A stretch of 64,000 bases of DNA, taken from CAYFNF01 sp964344485 (GTDB taxonomy: Bacteria; Patescibacteriota; Patescibacteriia; UBA9570; XYC2-FULL-38-9). The notes beneath the pieces were generated by a model. That model was not told where the DNA came from, searched no databases, and was given only the letters and a program-made list of their open reading frames with translations. The stretch spans positions 1 to 64,000 of the forward strand of contig CAYFNF010000006.1 of the NCBI GenBank assembly GCA_964344485.1, in the 5' to 3' direction. This document shows positions 42,233 through 51,700 of the stretch, in pieces; the first letter of the stretch is position 1, and every line of letters starts with the position of its first letter. The translations under genes were made by a program, and so were the position numbers.

Positions 42233-43207
42233 TTATGTGGTTGCGCGTACGAATAAGGACTCTCCTTGCGATTCCATCAACTCAACGATCTCATCAAATA
42301 TCAATGCAAGGCGCGTATCAACTATTTTCTGATCCTCTCTGCGATTTTTTAGAATCTCCATCTCATCCTGAATCATGCGAAAGCTCTTTTCAGATTTATG
42401 ACCTTCAATGTTGTGGCACAAATCTAAGAAGTTATCAATTAAGCGAACACAGATCTGGTCAGCCTCTTCCTGGTCTATCTCAGGGAAGCTTTTCAAACGA
42501 TGCGCATCTTGAATCATGCTCTCTGCAATAGTGTTCTCTGGATCTGATTCAGCGATGAACAGCGCGATGTCATATAGAGACAACCCCAGGTAGTAGTTCG
42601 CGACTGCCAAGTCTTTTCCAGTACGTAAATTCTCAGCAGATGCATGCAGTAGTGATAGAGATTTCTTGTAATACTTCTCTGCTGCTTCATGCTGTCCAGT
42701 CAGCATGGCGTCATTGATGTCATACTTCATAGAACCAACGAACAAATTCCATAAAATTCTAAATACAGTCGCTGTTCCAAACACAACCGCTACAGCGATC
42801 AGGAAAGCGCTATCTTGTAATCCTGCAATAGCCGGTTGAACCATGTCCGCAATTAATGAATAGAACGCGAGTAAACCTAGCACCACTAACGAGGAGATGA
42901 AACTCTTGTACATAGAGGTGCACAATTCCATGCCGAAATCTTCAAATTTCTTTCGGATCGTTGCTAAGGATATTGCAAACCACGCCGTACCTGTTACCAT
43001 GGTAATTGGAATCAAGATTGAAATCAGCACTGCAGTGTCCAACACCAGTATTGCAGGAATGATAAGCAGACCGTTCCATAGCCCCTCTTTCATGCTCGGT
43101 GCATATCTACCAACAATCGACTTTTCCGCGATCTCTTTCTCCACTCCGTTCAAGTCAATCTGCAGGAAGTTCTTGAGGATATAGGTTGTAATGATTTTGC
43201 GGATCAT
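42233..43207 (-). CDS. Hypothetical membrane protein, paralog of the 40549 protein
   Basis: The 324-residue protein has four or five membrane helices in its first ~165 residues and a helical cytoplasmic C-terminal part with TPR-like character (EAAEKYYKKSLSLL, ANYYLGLSLYDIALFI). The membrane part is related to the 40549 protein. It is divergent from the TrmB-type regulator gene at 43380, whose operator-like repeats lie in the shared intergenic region, so it is a candidate target of that regulator. The composition is native. Confidence 0.75.
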   Translation of the reverse strand: MIRKIITTYILKNFLQIDLNGVEKEIAEKSIVGRYAPSMKEGLWNGLLIIPAILVLDTAVLISILIPITMVTGTAWFAISLATIRKKFEDFGMELCTSMYKSFISSLVVLGLLAFYSLIADMVQPAIAGLQDSAFLIAVAVVFGTATVFRILWNLFVGSMKYDINDAMLTGQHEAAEKYYKKSLSLLHASAENLRTGKDLAVANYYLGLSLYDIALFIAESDPENTIAESMIQDAHRLKSFPEIDQEEADQICVRLIDNFLDLCHNIEGHKSEKSFRMIQDEMEILKNRREDQKIVDTRLALIFDEIVELMESQGESLFVRATT

Positions 43208-43298
43208 ATAGGATGATTACTTATCTAACACAGTAGATTACGGCATCACCAATCATTGTCAATAAACTTTACAAAATGAGCATTCTGTTGAAAATATG

Positions 43299-43371
43299 TA
43301 GCTAAAATTAGCTATTTTTGTTAAAAAATGATGTTATAATCATTGACAAAATAGCTATTTTACGGTAAGAT
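43299..43371 (+). promoter_or_regulatory. Promoter and repeated TAGCTA operator of the TrmB-type gene
   Basis: TTGACA (43343-43348), a 17-base spacer and TAAGAT (43366-43371), eight bases before the ATG. The perfect palindrome AAAATAGCTATTTT (43348-43361) fills the spacer. Two more TAGCTA cores lie at 43299-43304 and 43309-43314, giving three in about 60 bases between the divergent genes. Confidence 0.7.
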
Positions 43372-43379
43372 ATCCACAG

Positions 43380-44180
43380 ATGAATTTAACAGAAGACCTT
43401 GTTACATTGGGGCTATCCCCTAAGGAGTCTACGGTCTATCTTTCGTGTTTACAGCTTGGAAGAGAGACAGTGCTGAATATAGCCAAACATGCAGACTTGA
43501 AGCGCCCTTCGGTCTATTTAATATTGGAGAATCTTGAGAAAAAAGGTCTTATCACTAAAACAAAGAAAGAGCATAAGACGTTCTTTAAAGCTGAAGACCC
43601 GCGTCGTCTCTTAAGCCATGTGCGCATGCAAGAAGAGATGGTGACCTCTATACTCCCCTCTTTGCAAGCTATCTATAACCTTGATCCGGATAAGCCAAAT
43701 ATTAAAATCGCAGAAGGGATCCAAAGTGTGCAGAACGTCTATAACGGATTGTTTACCTATCTTGCAGCTAATCCAGAAGAAGAGCTACTAATCTTTGGTT
43801 CATTGAAAGACGCATCTGAAAACTTCGAGACTGAAGTAGTGGACTACTTCTTCCAGTGCATGTCAAAATCTAATAATCCAATTAGAGAAATTGGAAACGA
43901 CGACCCAGAGACACGGAAGTACTTCCGGACCTCTCATCGTATCAATCCGAACCACGATATTCGCTTAATCCGAACACAGGGTCGTGTTTTNNNNNNNNNN
44001 CAAAACCCCTCTCTATTTCACAGATCTATTCGAGACAACATGCTGTACGGAAACACGATAGTGATCTTTTCCGTTGATGTGCAGATCTTTGCAACTATTA
44101 TTGAATCTGCTTCTATAGCAGAAACCTATACCACGCTCTTCAACATGGCGTGGAAAGCCGGTAAGAAATACGTATATTAA
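43380..44180 (+). CDS. TrmB-family transcriptional regulator (interrupted by an assembly gap)
   Basis: The protein has an N-terminal winged helix-turn-helix (LGLSPKESTVYLSCL, HADLKRPSVYLILENLEKKGLI) and a C-terminal effector domain of the TrmB phospholipase-D-like type. TrmB regulators usually respond to sugars. Ten N at 43991-44000 fall in the C-terminal part; the frame is open on both sides but the true gap length is unknown, so the length of about 266 residues is provisional. The start lies eight bases after the -10 box. Operator-like palindromes in its promoter suggest autoregulation. Confidence 0.8.
   Translation: MNLTEDLVTLGLSPKESTVYLSCLQLGRETVLNIAKHADLKRPSVYLILENLEKKGLITKTKKEHKTFFKAEDPRRLLSHVRMQEEMVTSILPSLQAIYNLDPDKPNIKIAEGIQSVQNVYNGLFTYLAANPEEELLIFGSLKDASENFETEVVDYFFQCMSKSNNPIREIGNDDPETRKYFRTSHRINPNHDIRLIRTQGRVXXXXQNPSLFHRSIRDNMLYGNTIVIFSVDVQIFATIIESASIAETYTTLFNMAWKAGKKYVY
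43991..44000. other. Assembly gap (10 N)
   Basis: Ten N inside the TrmB-type gene. The flanks read GTGTTTT and CAAAACC, a short inverted match that may mark a misjoin or a hairpin. Confidence 0.95.
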
Positions 44181-44182
44181 TT

Positions 44183-45829
44183 TTACATCTTCTCAGGAGC
44201 ACTAATGCCCATGAGCTCTAATATCTTTTGTAATACTTGCTTGGTTGCCAACACTAATGCGTACCTGGATGCGTTCACTTTGTCATTATCAATCACGCGG
44301 CAATTCCCGTAAAACTGATGAAACGCTCTTGCTAACTCTGCAGCGTACGTGGTTAAGTGATGCGCTTCATAGTTATCATGAATCTGATGTAGCAGTTGCG
44401 GGAACGCAATCAACTTCTTAACTAGCTCTTTCTCGGCATCGTGTTCTATGGTATACGATAGCTTCCCAGGCGCACCTACACTTTCAACCTCTCGAATGAT
44501 GCTACACATTCTCGCGTGCGCGTACTGTACATAGTACACTGGGTTCTTCTCTGACTGCTCTTTTGCCAAGTTCAAATCAAATGTCATGTGGCGATCTGAT
44601 GAGTACATCAGGAAGAAAAACCGTGCCGCATCATTCCCGACTTCATCTATCAACTCTTCAATAGTAACGTACGTCCCTTTTCTCTTGGACATCCGAACTT
44701 CCTTTCCGTCTCGTACTAAATTCGCTAGCTGAATAAAGATAAGGTCGAACGTAGTTTCAGACTCGAAAAACTGTGGAATCGCTTTCATGCGCTTCTCATA
44801 TCCATGGTGATCTGCGCCTAGGATCAATACAATCTTCTTGAATTTTCTATTAAAAGACCGATCATAGAATAAGGAGATGTCACTGTTCATGTACGCTGCT
44901 CCTGCGTCGTCACTCTTTATCGCTACACGATCTTTATCATCACCAAACCGTGAAGTACGCACCCATATCGCGCCGTCTTGCTCATATGCCAGATCTTTCT
45001 CTTTGAGTTGATCAAGTAAAACATCAGAGAGGCCGCTCTTATACAACGCTTTCTCTGACTGCCAATGATCGTACTGAATGTGCATTTTCTCTTCCACGAC
45101 TCGCTGTATCTCTTTGAGCATGGCTTTTAATGCCATCTCTTTAATTCTATCTCGCACCCACTCTAGCTTCTTCAAGTTCGTTAACTTATAGTCCTTTAGT
45201 TTTATCTGGTCAGCGAGATCGTTAATATACTCCCCTTGATACAACTCATCAGAGAACGGAACATTCAACCCCTGCTGCTGCAAGTATCGCCGTGCAACTG
45301 ACTCCCCTAATATATCGATCTGCCGACCCCTGTCGTTAATATAGTATTCACGCGTTACTTGATATCCTAAATGAGTATAGATGTTCGATAGCACATCTCC
45401 CAAGTACCCACCGCGGCCGTTCGGCAAAGTAAGCGGGCCAGTTGGATTTGCAGAGATAAACTCAAACATGACTTTCTGACGCTTACCGACATTGCTCTTT
45501 CCGTAACCCTCGCCTTTCTGAATAATGGTTTGTAATTCTTCTGCTAGGACCGCATTAGAGACAAAAAAGTTAATAAACCCAGGATGAACTATTTGAATCT
45601 GTTCATACTGACCGCTGAGTGCACCTTTTATATCGTTCGCGATCTCTAGCGGGTTGCGCTTGAGAATTGATGCAAGCTGCATAGCCACGCTGACTGCAAA
45701 ATCTCCGTGCGCTTCTTGCTGTGGAGTCTCTGCTACTACTGCGGGTGCTTCAAATGGGGGCCACTGCCCACTGCGCTGCAAGGACTGGATCGCTTGAGTA
45801 ATATCTTGTTCAATCTGTTGTTGAATCAT
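44183..45829 (-). CDS. argS: Arginyl-tRNA synthetase with variant HIGH motif
   Basis: ArgRS charges tRNA-Arg. The 548-residue protein carries the N-terminal Add1-type domain, then SANPTGPLTLPNGRGG, where most enzymes read PTGPLHVGHGRG. The two His of HIGH are replaced, as in some other bacterial ArgRS. It also has the MSK-type loop VRMSKRKGT and a C-terminal DALR anticodon-binding domain with YVQYAHAR. No other ArgRS is in the window. The leader has its own promoter and an attenuator-like hairpin. Confidence 0.95.
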   Translation of the reverse strand: MIQQQIEQDITQAIQSLQRSGQWPPFEAPAVVAETPQQEAHGDFAVSVAMQLASILKRNPLEIANDIKGALSGQYEQIQIVHPGFINFFVSNAVLAEELQTIIQKGEGYGKSNVGKRQKVMFEFISANPTGPLTLPNGRGGYLGDVLSNIYTHLGYQVTREYYINDRGRQIDILGESVARRYLQQQGLNVPFSDELYQGEYINDLADQIKLKDYKLTNLKKLEWVRDRIKEMALKAMLKEIQRVVEEKMHIQYDHWQSEKALYKSGLSDVLLDQLKEKDLAYEQDGAIWVRTSRFGDDKDRVAIKSDDAGAAYMNSDISLFYDRSFNRKFKKIVLILGADHHGYEKRMKAIPQFFESETTFDLIFIQLANLVRDGKEVRMSKRKGTYVTIEELIDEVGNDAARFFFLMYSSDRHMTFDLNLAKEQSEKNPVYYVQYAHARMCSIIREVESVGAPGKLSYTIEHDAEKELVKKLIAFPQLLHQIHDNYEAHHLTTYAAELARAFHQFYGNCRVIDNDKVNASRYALVLATKQVLQKILELMGISAPEKM

Positions 45830-45882
45830 CTTGATATTGTTTTCAGCACTGATTGTACCATAATTATGGGAAAAAATGAAAA

Positions 45883-45951
45883 AGTTGTCTCGGGACGATG
45901 TGAGACAACTCTTTACAGTTACTATGATAACGTATCGGTTCCTTTTGTCAA
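45883..45951 (-). promoter_or_regulatory. argS promoter and attenuator-like leader hairpin
   Basis: On the minus strand TTGACA (45946-45951), a 16-base spacer and TATCAT (45924-45929). AGTTGTCTC and GAGACAACT (45902-45910, 45883-45891) then form a perfect 9-bp hairpin at the predicted 5' end, followed by TTTTTCATTTTTT before the gene. It looks like an intrinsic terminator inside the leader. Confidence 0.65.
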
Positions 45952-46026
45952 CTCTACACTTCTAAACAATATACTCGATACTCGGTACCCCTTGACAAAA
46001 AGGTCATGCGAGTGTACACTTGCCAT

Positions 46027-46395
46027 CAATTTAGATCCTCTGTGTTTAGCACGTATATTTCATATGTATTGAACAGGGAAGTTCTACAACAGAGAACAAC
46101 CCACGGTATCGCGACGTTCGCGGACGTGCCGACCTGCTCGGGAATAATTGAGCAGTGAGGGGCAGCGTGTATAACGTCTGCACACAACATCACGCTTCCA
46201 GCGAACTCTGCCGTAATCCGGAGAGTGGATTACAGTTCTCTCGGTGTTGGAATAACACCGAGCTACTACTAACTCTCTCAAACGGCAAATCTAGCGGAGG
46301 ACACTGCGATACCTCCCTTCCAAAATTGATAATTCGTTTATCGGTTTTGGAAAGGAACACCGCATCTGATTGATGCGGTTTTGTATTTTTTCTTT
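46027..46395 (+). ncRNA. Candidate structured non-coding RNA
   Basis: A near-consensus promoter (TTGACA 45992-45997, 17 bases, TACACT 46015-46020) points into ~365 bases without a convincing reading frame. The region is dense in stems: CTGCTC/GAGCAG, AGCGTG/CACGCT, GTAATCC/GGATTAC, CTCGGTGTT/AACACCGAG (perfect 9 bp), TGCC/GGCA closing those two, GGAGG/CCTCC and a ~14-bp stem capped by TTCG (TCCAAAA to TTTTGGA). It ends in CCGCATC/GATGCGG plus TTTT. I see no RNase P, SRP, 6S or T-box consensus. It lies upstream of smpB, which has its own promoter. Confidence 0.6.
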
Positions 46396-46438
46396 AGATG
46401 TAGCTCCCCGTTCGCGAAGTCGCTCCTATCTGAAAATA

Positions 46439-46466
46439 TTGACAAAACACCCTGATTTGATAGGAT
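46439..46466 (+). promoter_or_regulatory. smpB promoter
   Basis: TTGACA (46439-46444), a 16-base spacer and TAGGAT (46461-46466), about 50 bases before the ATG. Confidence 0.6.
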
Positions 46467-46515
46467 CTGCAGCGCTACGATTTTCAAATCTAGCAATCTC
46501 AATTACACTATAGAT

Positions 46516-46962
46516 ATGAAACCAATTATAAACCGCCAAGCACGAGCAAAGTATGAATTCCTAGATGATTGGGAAGCTGGCTTAGTATTGACTGGCGCTG
46601 AGGTAAAATCCGTTAAAAAAGGACAGATGAACTTGAAAGGTGCGTATGTAGGGTATGAAAACGGCGAATTATGGCTAAAAAATGCGCATATCTCAGCGTA
46701 TCAGCAGTGGAATCAGCCAGATTACGAAGCAGAACAACCAAGAAAGCTACTATTACGCAGAAAGGAGATCGATTCGATTATGGGGAAAATACAGTCTTCA
46801 GGCTTGACAATAATACCGGAAAAAGTGTATAGTAAGTCAGGTCTTTTGAAAGTATCTATTCGTTTAGCACGTGGTTTGAAGAAGCACGATAAACGAGAGA
46901 AATTGAAGAAAAAAGATACGAATAAAAAGATTAACCGCGCTTTGAAACAACAAACAGGATAG
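46516..46962 (+). CDS. smpB: SsrA-binding protein SmpB
   Basis: SmpB binds tmRNA and mimics the anticodon arm in trans-translation. The 148-residue protein has the family start NRQARAKYEFLDDWEAGLVL, GAEVKSVKKGQMNLKGAYV and a Lys-rich C-terminal tail that enters the mRNA channel. The tmRNA gene lies 44 bases downstream, so both may be expressed from the smpB promoter. No Shine-Dalgarno sequence is present. Confidence 0.96.
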   Translation: MKPIINRQARAKYEFLDDWEAGLVLTGAEVKSVKKGQMNLKGAYVGYENGELWLKNAHISAYQQWNQPDYEAEQPRKLLLRRKEIDSIMGKIQSSGLTIIPEKVYSKSGLLKVSIRLARGLKKHDKREKLKKKDTNKKINRALKQQTG

Positions 46963-47006
46963 TCGTTCGCTGAAATGCACAATTTCTAAACAGAAATCGT
47001 ATTCCA

Positions 47007-47400
47007 GGGGATGAGTATAGTTGATGGTTCATTGCAAAGATGGTCTGCATGTCGAGTTGAGGTTCTCGTAAAAGATCTCAATTCATAAGTGCAAACTTAT
47101 TTAGCCGAGCAAAGACCAAGGTCGCTTCAGTAATGAACGCTCTTACTTTGCAGCCGGCTACTGTTGTCGCTTAAATCCGACAACCGCCGCCCTGATTCAC
47201 GCCTGATAGATCAACCGCGGCGCCACTTTTTCAGGCTTACGTTTGCTCTTGTCTGGGGGCACGCGGACACCTTAACAGTCTAGAGACCAAGACGCTTTTG
47301 CTTGTTTTTCAGCCCTGGCCTCGAATAACTCAAACAAGCTATGCATGTAGAGGGCCTCCCTTTATATGACCAGACGTGGGTGTGATACCCACCATCTCCA
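47007..47400 (+). ncRNA. ssrA: Transfer-messenger RNA (tmRNA)
   Basis: The ends pair as a tRNA-like acceptor: GGGGATG (47007-47013) with CATCTCC (47393-47399), then discriminator A; CCA is not encoded. A T-arm GTGGGT-GTGATA-CCCAC lies before the 3' strand. The resume site ATAAGT-GCAAAC starts the tag frame at 47091. The tag begins ANLFSRAK, has 27 codons, ends PATVVA and stops at TAA (47172-47174) in the loop of a GTTGTCG/CCGACAAC hairpin, as usual. Pseudoknot-like stems fill the rest. Boundaries are good to a few bases. Confidence 0.9.
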
Positions 47401-47545
47401 CAACAGCGGTTTCCGTTTTTTGCGCATTGCTTCGTTGCTCGCTGCGAAACTTCGTCGGCGTACAACATACGTACGCCTCCTAGCTTCTTGCGATCCGCCT
47501 CGCACTGCACTAAAAAACGAAAACCTTACCTGTTTCTATAAGAAC

Positions 47546-48076
47546 ATTAATTCGAAGACAATTTCTAAAAAAGATTTTCGGAAGAATGACGAAATTCGAG
47601 TACCGGAAGTATTCCTAATCGATGAAAACGGTGACAAGCAAGGCGTCACCCAAACCCGCGATGCGCTTCAACAAGCACAGTCACTGGGCTTGGACTTGGT
47701 TGAAGTTGCTCCACTCGCACAACCGCCAGTAGTCAAGATTATTGACTTTGGAAAACTCCAATACGAAAAAGAGAAGCAGAGCAGAAAGAGCAAATCTCAA
47801 TCCAAGAAAGGCGGGGAGATAAAAGGAGTACGACTCTCCATGAACATCGGAGAGCATGATATGCTCGTACGAGTAAAGTCCGGCCAGAAATTCCTGGATA
47901 AGAATAATAAAGTAAAGGTAGAGTTGAGGTTACGTGGGCGTGAGAAAGCACATCCAGAACTAGCAAAAGACGTGATCGAGCGATACATTGAATTATTAGA
48001 TCGGGATATTCAAATCGAACAACCAATTAAACGACAAGGAGCAGTATTCTCTGCACTTATCTCAATAAAGAAATAG
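47546..48076 (+). CDS. infC: Translation initiation factor IF-3, probable AUU start
   Basis: IF-3 checks initiation codons and keeps 30S subunits free. The family sequence begins at about SKKDFRKNDEIRVPEVFLID and continues DLVEVAPLAQPPVVKIIDFG, the linker and the C-terminal domain ending in FSALISIKK. The frame is open back to 47366, but that part overlaps the tmRNA and has no match. No ATG, GTG or TTG sits at the right place, while ATT occurs at 47546 and 47561. infC of several bacteria starts with AUU for autoregulation, so I use 47546 (176 residues). It leads the infC-rpmI-rplT operon. Confidence 0.88.
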   Translation: MNSKTISKKDFRKNDEIRVPEVFLIDENGDKQGVTQTRDALQQAQSLGLDLVEVAPLAQPPVVKIIDFGKLQYEKEKQSRKSKSQSKKGGEIKGVRLSMNIGEHDMLVRVKSGQKFLDKNNKVKVELRLRGREKAHPELAKDVIERYIELLDRDIQIEQPIKRQGAVFSALISIKK

Positions 48077-48090
48077 CTGATTATTACATT

Positions 48091-48294
48091 ATGGCAAAGG
48101 CAAAGAAGCGAAAGAAAAAAACGCATAAAGCAATTTCCAAACGAGTCAAAAAGACCAAGAGCGGAAAAGTGAAGGTCCGAAAAGCAGGGCAGGATCATTT
48201 TAATGCACGCGAAAAAGGAAAGAAGATGCGGAACAAGCGACGTGATAGAAATTCGTCTAAAGCAAATCGTAAAACTATTAAGAACGTTACATAA
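48091..48294 (+). CDS. rpmI: Ribosomal protein bL35
   Basis: The 67-residue, very basic protein has the L35 pattern: KKKTHKAISKRVKKTKSGKV and KAGQDHFNAREKGKK. It lies 14 bases after infC and two before rplT, the classic order. The region reads as an operon without an internal promoter. Confidence 0.93.
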   Translation: MAKAKKRKKKTHKAISKRVKKTKSGKVKVRKAGQDHFNAREKGKKMRNKRRDRNSSKANRKTIKNVT

Positions 48295-48296
48295 GT

Positions 48297-48644
48297 ATGG
48301 CAAGAGTAAAACGAGGTTCACAGCGAACACGAAAGCGCAAGAAAGTACAGAAGCAGACCAAAGGGTTTTCAGCTGGCAGAAAGAATACGACACGTCTAGG
48401 AAAACAAGCTGCAAAAAAGGCAGGGCAGCGTGCATATGATCATCGCAAGTTAAAGAAACGCCAACGAAGGGCGTTGTGGCAGATCAAGATAAACGCTGCA
48501 GTGCGAGAGCATGATATGAGTTATAGTGCGTTTATGGGTGGTTTGAAAAAACAACAAATTGAAGTAGACCGAAAAATTCTAGCAAACATTGCAGAGCATC
48601 ATCCGAAACTGTTTGCAAAGATCGTTGCAGAGGTCAAAAAATAA
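48297..48644 (+). CDS. rplT: Ribosomal protein bL20
   Basis: This 115-residue protein matches L20: MARVKRGSQRTRKRKKV at the start, AGQRAYDHRKLKKRQRRALWQIKINAAVREH in pieces, and YSAFMGGLKKQQIEVDRKIL. L20 binds 23S rRNA early in 50S assembly. It is the last gene of the infC operon and is followed by a hairpin terminator. Confidence 0.96.
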   Translation: MARVKRGSQRTRKRKKVQKQTKGFSAGRKNTTRLGKQAAKKAGQRAYDHRKLKKRQRRALWQIKINAAVREHDMSYSAFMGGLKKQQIEVDRKILANIAEHHPKLFAKIVAEVKK

Positions 48645-48664
48645 TACTACTTCCTCAAACAAAA

Positions 48665-48688
48665 AACCTGGCCGCAAGCCAGGTTTTG
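48665..48688. terminator. Bidirectional terminator between rplT and the giant gene
   Basis: AACCTGGC (48665-48672) and GCCAGGTT (48678-48685) form an 8-bp stem with A-rich sequence before it and TTTT after it. It serves the convergent operons. Confidence 0.75.
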
Positions 48689-48704
48689 TAATTCGCTATA
48701 TGAG

Positions 48705-51700
48705 TTACGCTTCTGCTCGTCGTGCAATTCGACCACGCCGAGCTAAATCAATAAGGCCATTTACTGTATAGACGTTTCTTGCTCCACTATTCCCATCAAT
48801 AATAACAACGTGATACGGATTTTCAGGACGCCGTTCAATTTGAATTGGAATGTTCCCATCCGTAAATATTAATCCATCACGTAACGGTCCTTCGTCTACC
48901 GGGGAGCGAGAACCACTTCTACCGTCTGCTCCAGTGGATTCTTGCCGGCCTACTTCATTCGGTTGAAGAAGACCCAAATCTCTAAACGCAAACAACAAAT
49001 TCTCAAAATTATTCATCTGCCATGCTGGCACAATCCCGCGGCCTTCTTGCACTCGCCTTAGGAACTCTACAATCGGCAAACGCTCTACATCTCTTCCACC
49101 AGTGACAGTGATGGTTTGATCCTCTGGGTGCCATTCATAACGCAACCGCCTTGCGTAAAGAGGGTCAAACATCTGCGTCTCAAGGTCACGCAACCGAATT
49201 TGATTTCTCATCCGTGGCCTTCCTTCATCATCCGGTGCGCCTGGTTGCCCAATGCGAAGGTCTTCTAGTAACGCGCGTGCTTCTTCTGGCAGTGTACCTG
49301 CCCATGCATCAGTAAATTCAGCCATATCTTCTGGTGCGTGATGTGTGACTTCATCGCGCGGAACAATTCGACCCTGACGTATGGCAATGCGTACAGCGGT
49401 TAACGATACGTTTTGATCTAATCCAGCAGTTCGTACTCGTACATTTGGTTCTGCAGCTGAAATATCAGGAAGTCCACTGCTATCTGTGCTCACATTAGAT
49501 AAGCTATAGGTAGGAGTAATTTCTAGATTTTCGCCATCTAATGTAAACGCATTCTGGATACCTTCCATCAAGCCAAACTGGCCCTGCAGATCTAAGTCAA
49601 AATTTTGACATGCTTCATGTATTCGCGCTGATACAAACTCTCGTTGCCCGATAAAGTCAACCAGTTGTTCAGCGCTCATTCTGGTCTGATTTCGGCCGAT
49701 CTGTACAAACACATCAGAACTCTCAGGTATCGAATCAACGTATATCCGCTCACCATCAAGAGTAACTAGCCCTCTGTTATAGTCAGCAAGTTGAAGGCCT
49801 GTCATCTCTCCAATGGCCCCGGTCTCAGCACGAACGTCACGAGTGAGTAAGCCTCTCCACGCTACCCCAAAACGCTCGTCTCTTACTTGTAGTCCTTGAG
49901 CGCGCTGGTCTGGATTTATCAGAGAAGCAGTCTGACCTAAGAATTCTTCAATAGTCACGTAATCTGTTTGTGATCGCCGATCTGCTGTTGAAATGATGGT
50001 CAGCGCGACTAGTCCTGGTGGTGTCATGTCAATCAGCTGCGCTTCAGCACGCAATCCTTGTGCCGGCACTTCTAATCCATGTGCAAAATGCTCAAACGTG
50101 ACCCCGATGCTTTCTAGCTGATCATAATACGTTGCAGCATTACCTGTTAATGTATCTGCCCATTCTTGAGTAAAGCCGGTTTGACTCCAAGTTAACCCGT
50201 ACTCTTCCACTCTGACTGCTTCTCGTCGGGCTGGTCCACGTCTTGCTCCACCTCTGTCTGTGCCTGGCTCAGGTGCTGGTGACGCGCTAGGCCTAGGAGG
50301 CGGTCCTGCTGAATCCGCGTCTGGTCGCCTCGGTCCTGCGCCTGGTCCTGGAGGTGGACCTTCTGGTCCAGGAGGAGGTGCGGCCGGCCCTCGCGGTGCT
50401 CTTCGCTGATATTGACCTGTTGGTAATGCGCGAATTGCTTCTAAAACCGATTCATACTCCTCCAAAATACGGTCCATGCGCGCCATCCATGCTCCTTGTC
50501 CAGCGTCATTCGGCTCAGTTGCTTGATAGTATGTTGCACGGAATGCACTTGCTGCACCCGTGGAACCCACATGATGCTCAAATCGAGATAACTCACGTTC
50601 GATCTCAGCGACTAGCGCGATCTCTTCACGAAGGATGTTATTAAAGCGTGCATCAACGACCTCAGAACCCTGATTCACTCGATGTGACATATACACACGA
50701 TGGTGACTGTTTCTCCGCCGCACGAATGTCAAAATTCTTCTTCGCAACGTTTGCAGGCTACGCTCAACAGCGCTACCGCCAAACATCTTAACCGTTCTAG
50801 CAGCAGATTCATTGAAACGCCGACGCAAATCCGCGAAGAATTGCTCTAATTTTTGCTCTAGCTCTTCACCAGGCATGACATTAATGAACCCGGCAATATC
50901 TCTTCCTTCAATTGGAGTAAACTCTGGAACTGGCTCTGGTGCATCCTCAACTTCATCAGCTGGAGGTGCTTCATATCGATCACCGTAATCCATTGGAGTG
51001 CCTGCGCCTGCATCTGGTCGTGCTGGTCCTGCGCCTGCTTCACCTGCTGGAGGTGGCGCTCCATCAGCATCTGGCCGTGGTCCAGCTCCTGTTCTACCTC
51101 GTGCTCCACCTCGTGGAGATCTTCGACCACCTGCATCCGGTCCCGGAGGCGGCGGCGCTCCACCTGGCCCTGCTCCACCTGGCCCAAATCCGAGAGGACG
51201 GTAGATAAATTCACCTGAACCTAACCCATGTAAGAATCTGTTAAATGAACAGTGATGCGCGCCATCAACACCTTGGACTGTATAGGTTAATCGAACATCA
51301 TGCGTTCCTCTATCTTCAACCATGAATATTACTCGTTCTTCGTGTGTACCGCCATCAACCTGTCGGCGTCGAACGAAATCGCCACTGCGGAGTGATTGCT
51401 CAGGATTTGGAATACCAAGATAGACCGGACTACCGTCAATGCTACCGTTCAATATCTCATAGAATCGTTGTCGCGGAGTCTTCAGTCGCTCTGGGGAGAT
51501 GCCAAACTCTGACACAGCAGCGGCAGCTTGTTCACGATCATCAATCCAAGCTCGGCGCCCAGGGTTTAACCGCATCTGCCCTTCTTCGGTACCAAACTGT
51601 GCAAAGAACTGCTCTGTGCTTAATGTATGTCGACGTGTCTCTCCTGTATCTGGATCTCGTTGATTCATGTCTGCACGAGTATAGTACGTGATGGATGTTC

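Noticed and set aside
46084..46373. Short open frames on both strands in the structured RNA region
   Set aside because: They overlap each other and many stems, have no ribosome-binding site and show no protein-like composition.
46027..46395. Reading the structured RNA region as a T-box leader or as RNase P RNA
   Set aside because: The AAAGGAACACCGC segment only partly resembles the T-box sequence and the downstream gene is smpB. No RNase P core sequence is visible.
47366..47545. N-terminal extension of IF-3
   Set aside because: It starts inside the tmRNA and does not match the family.
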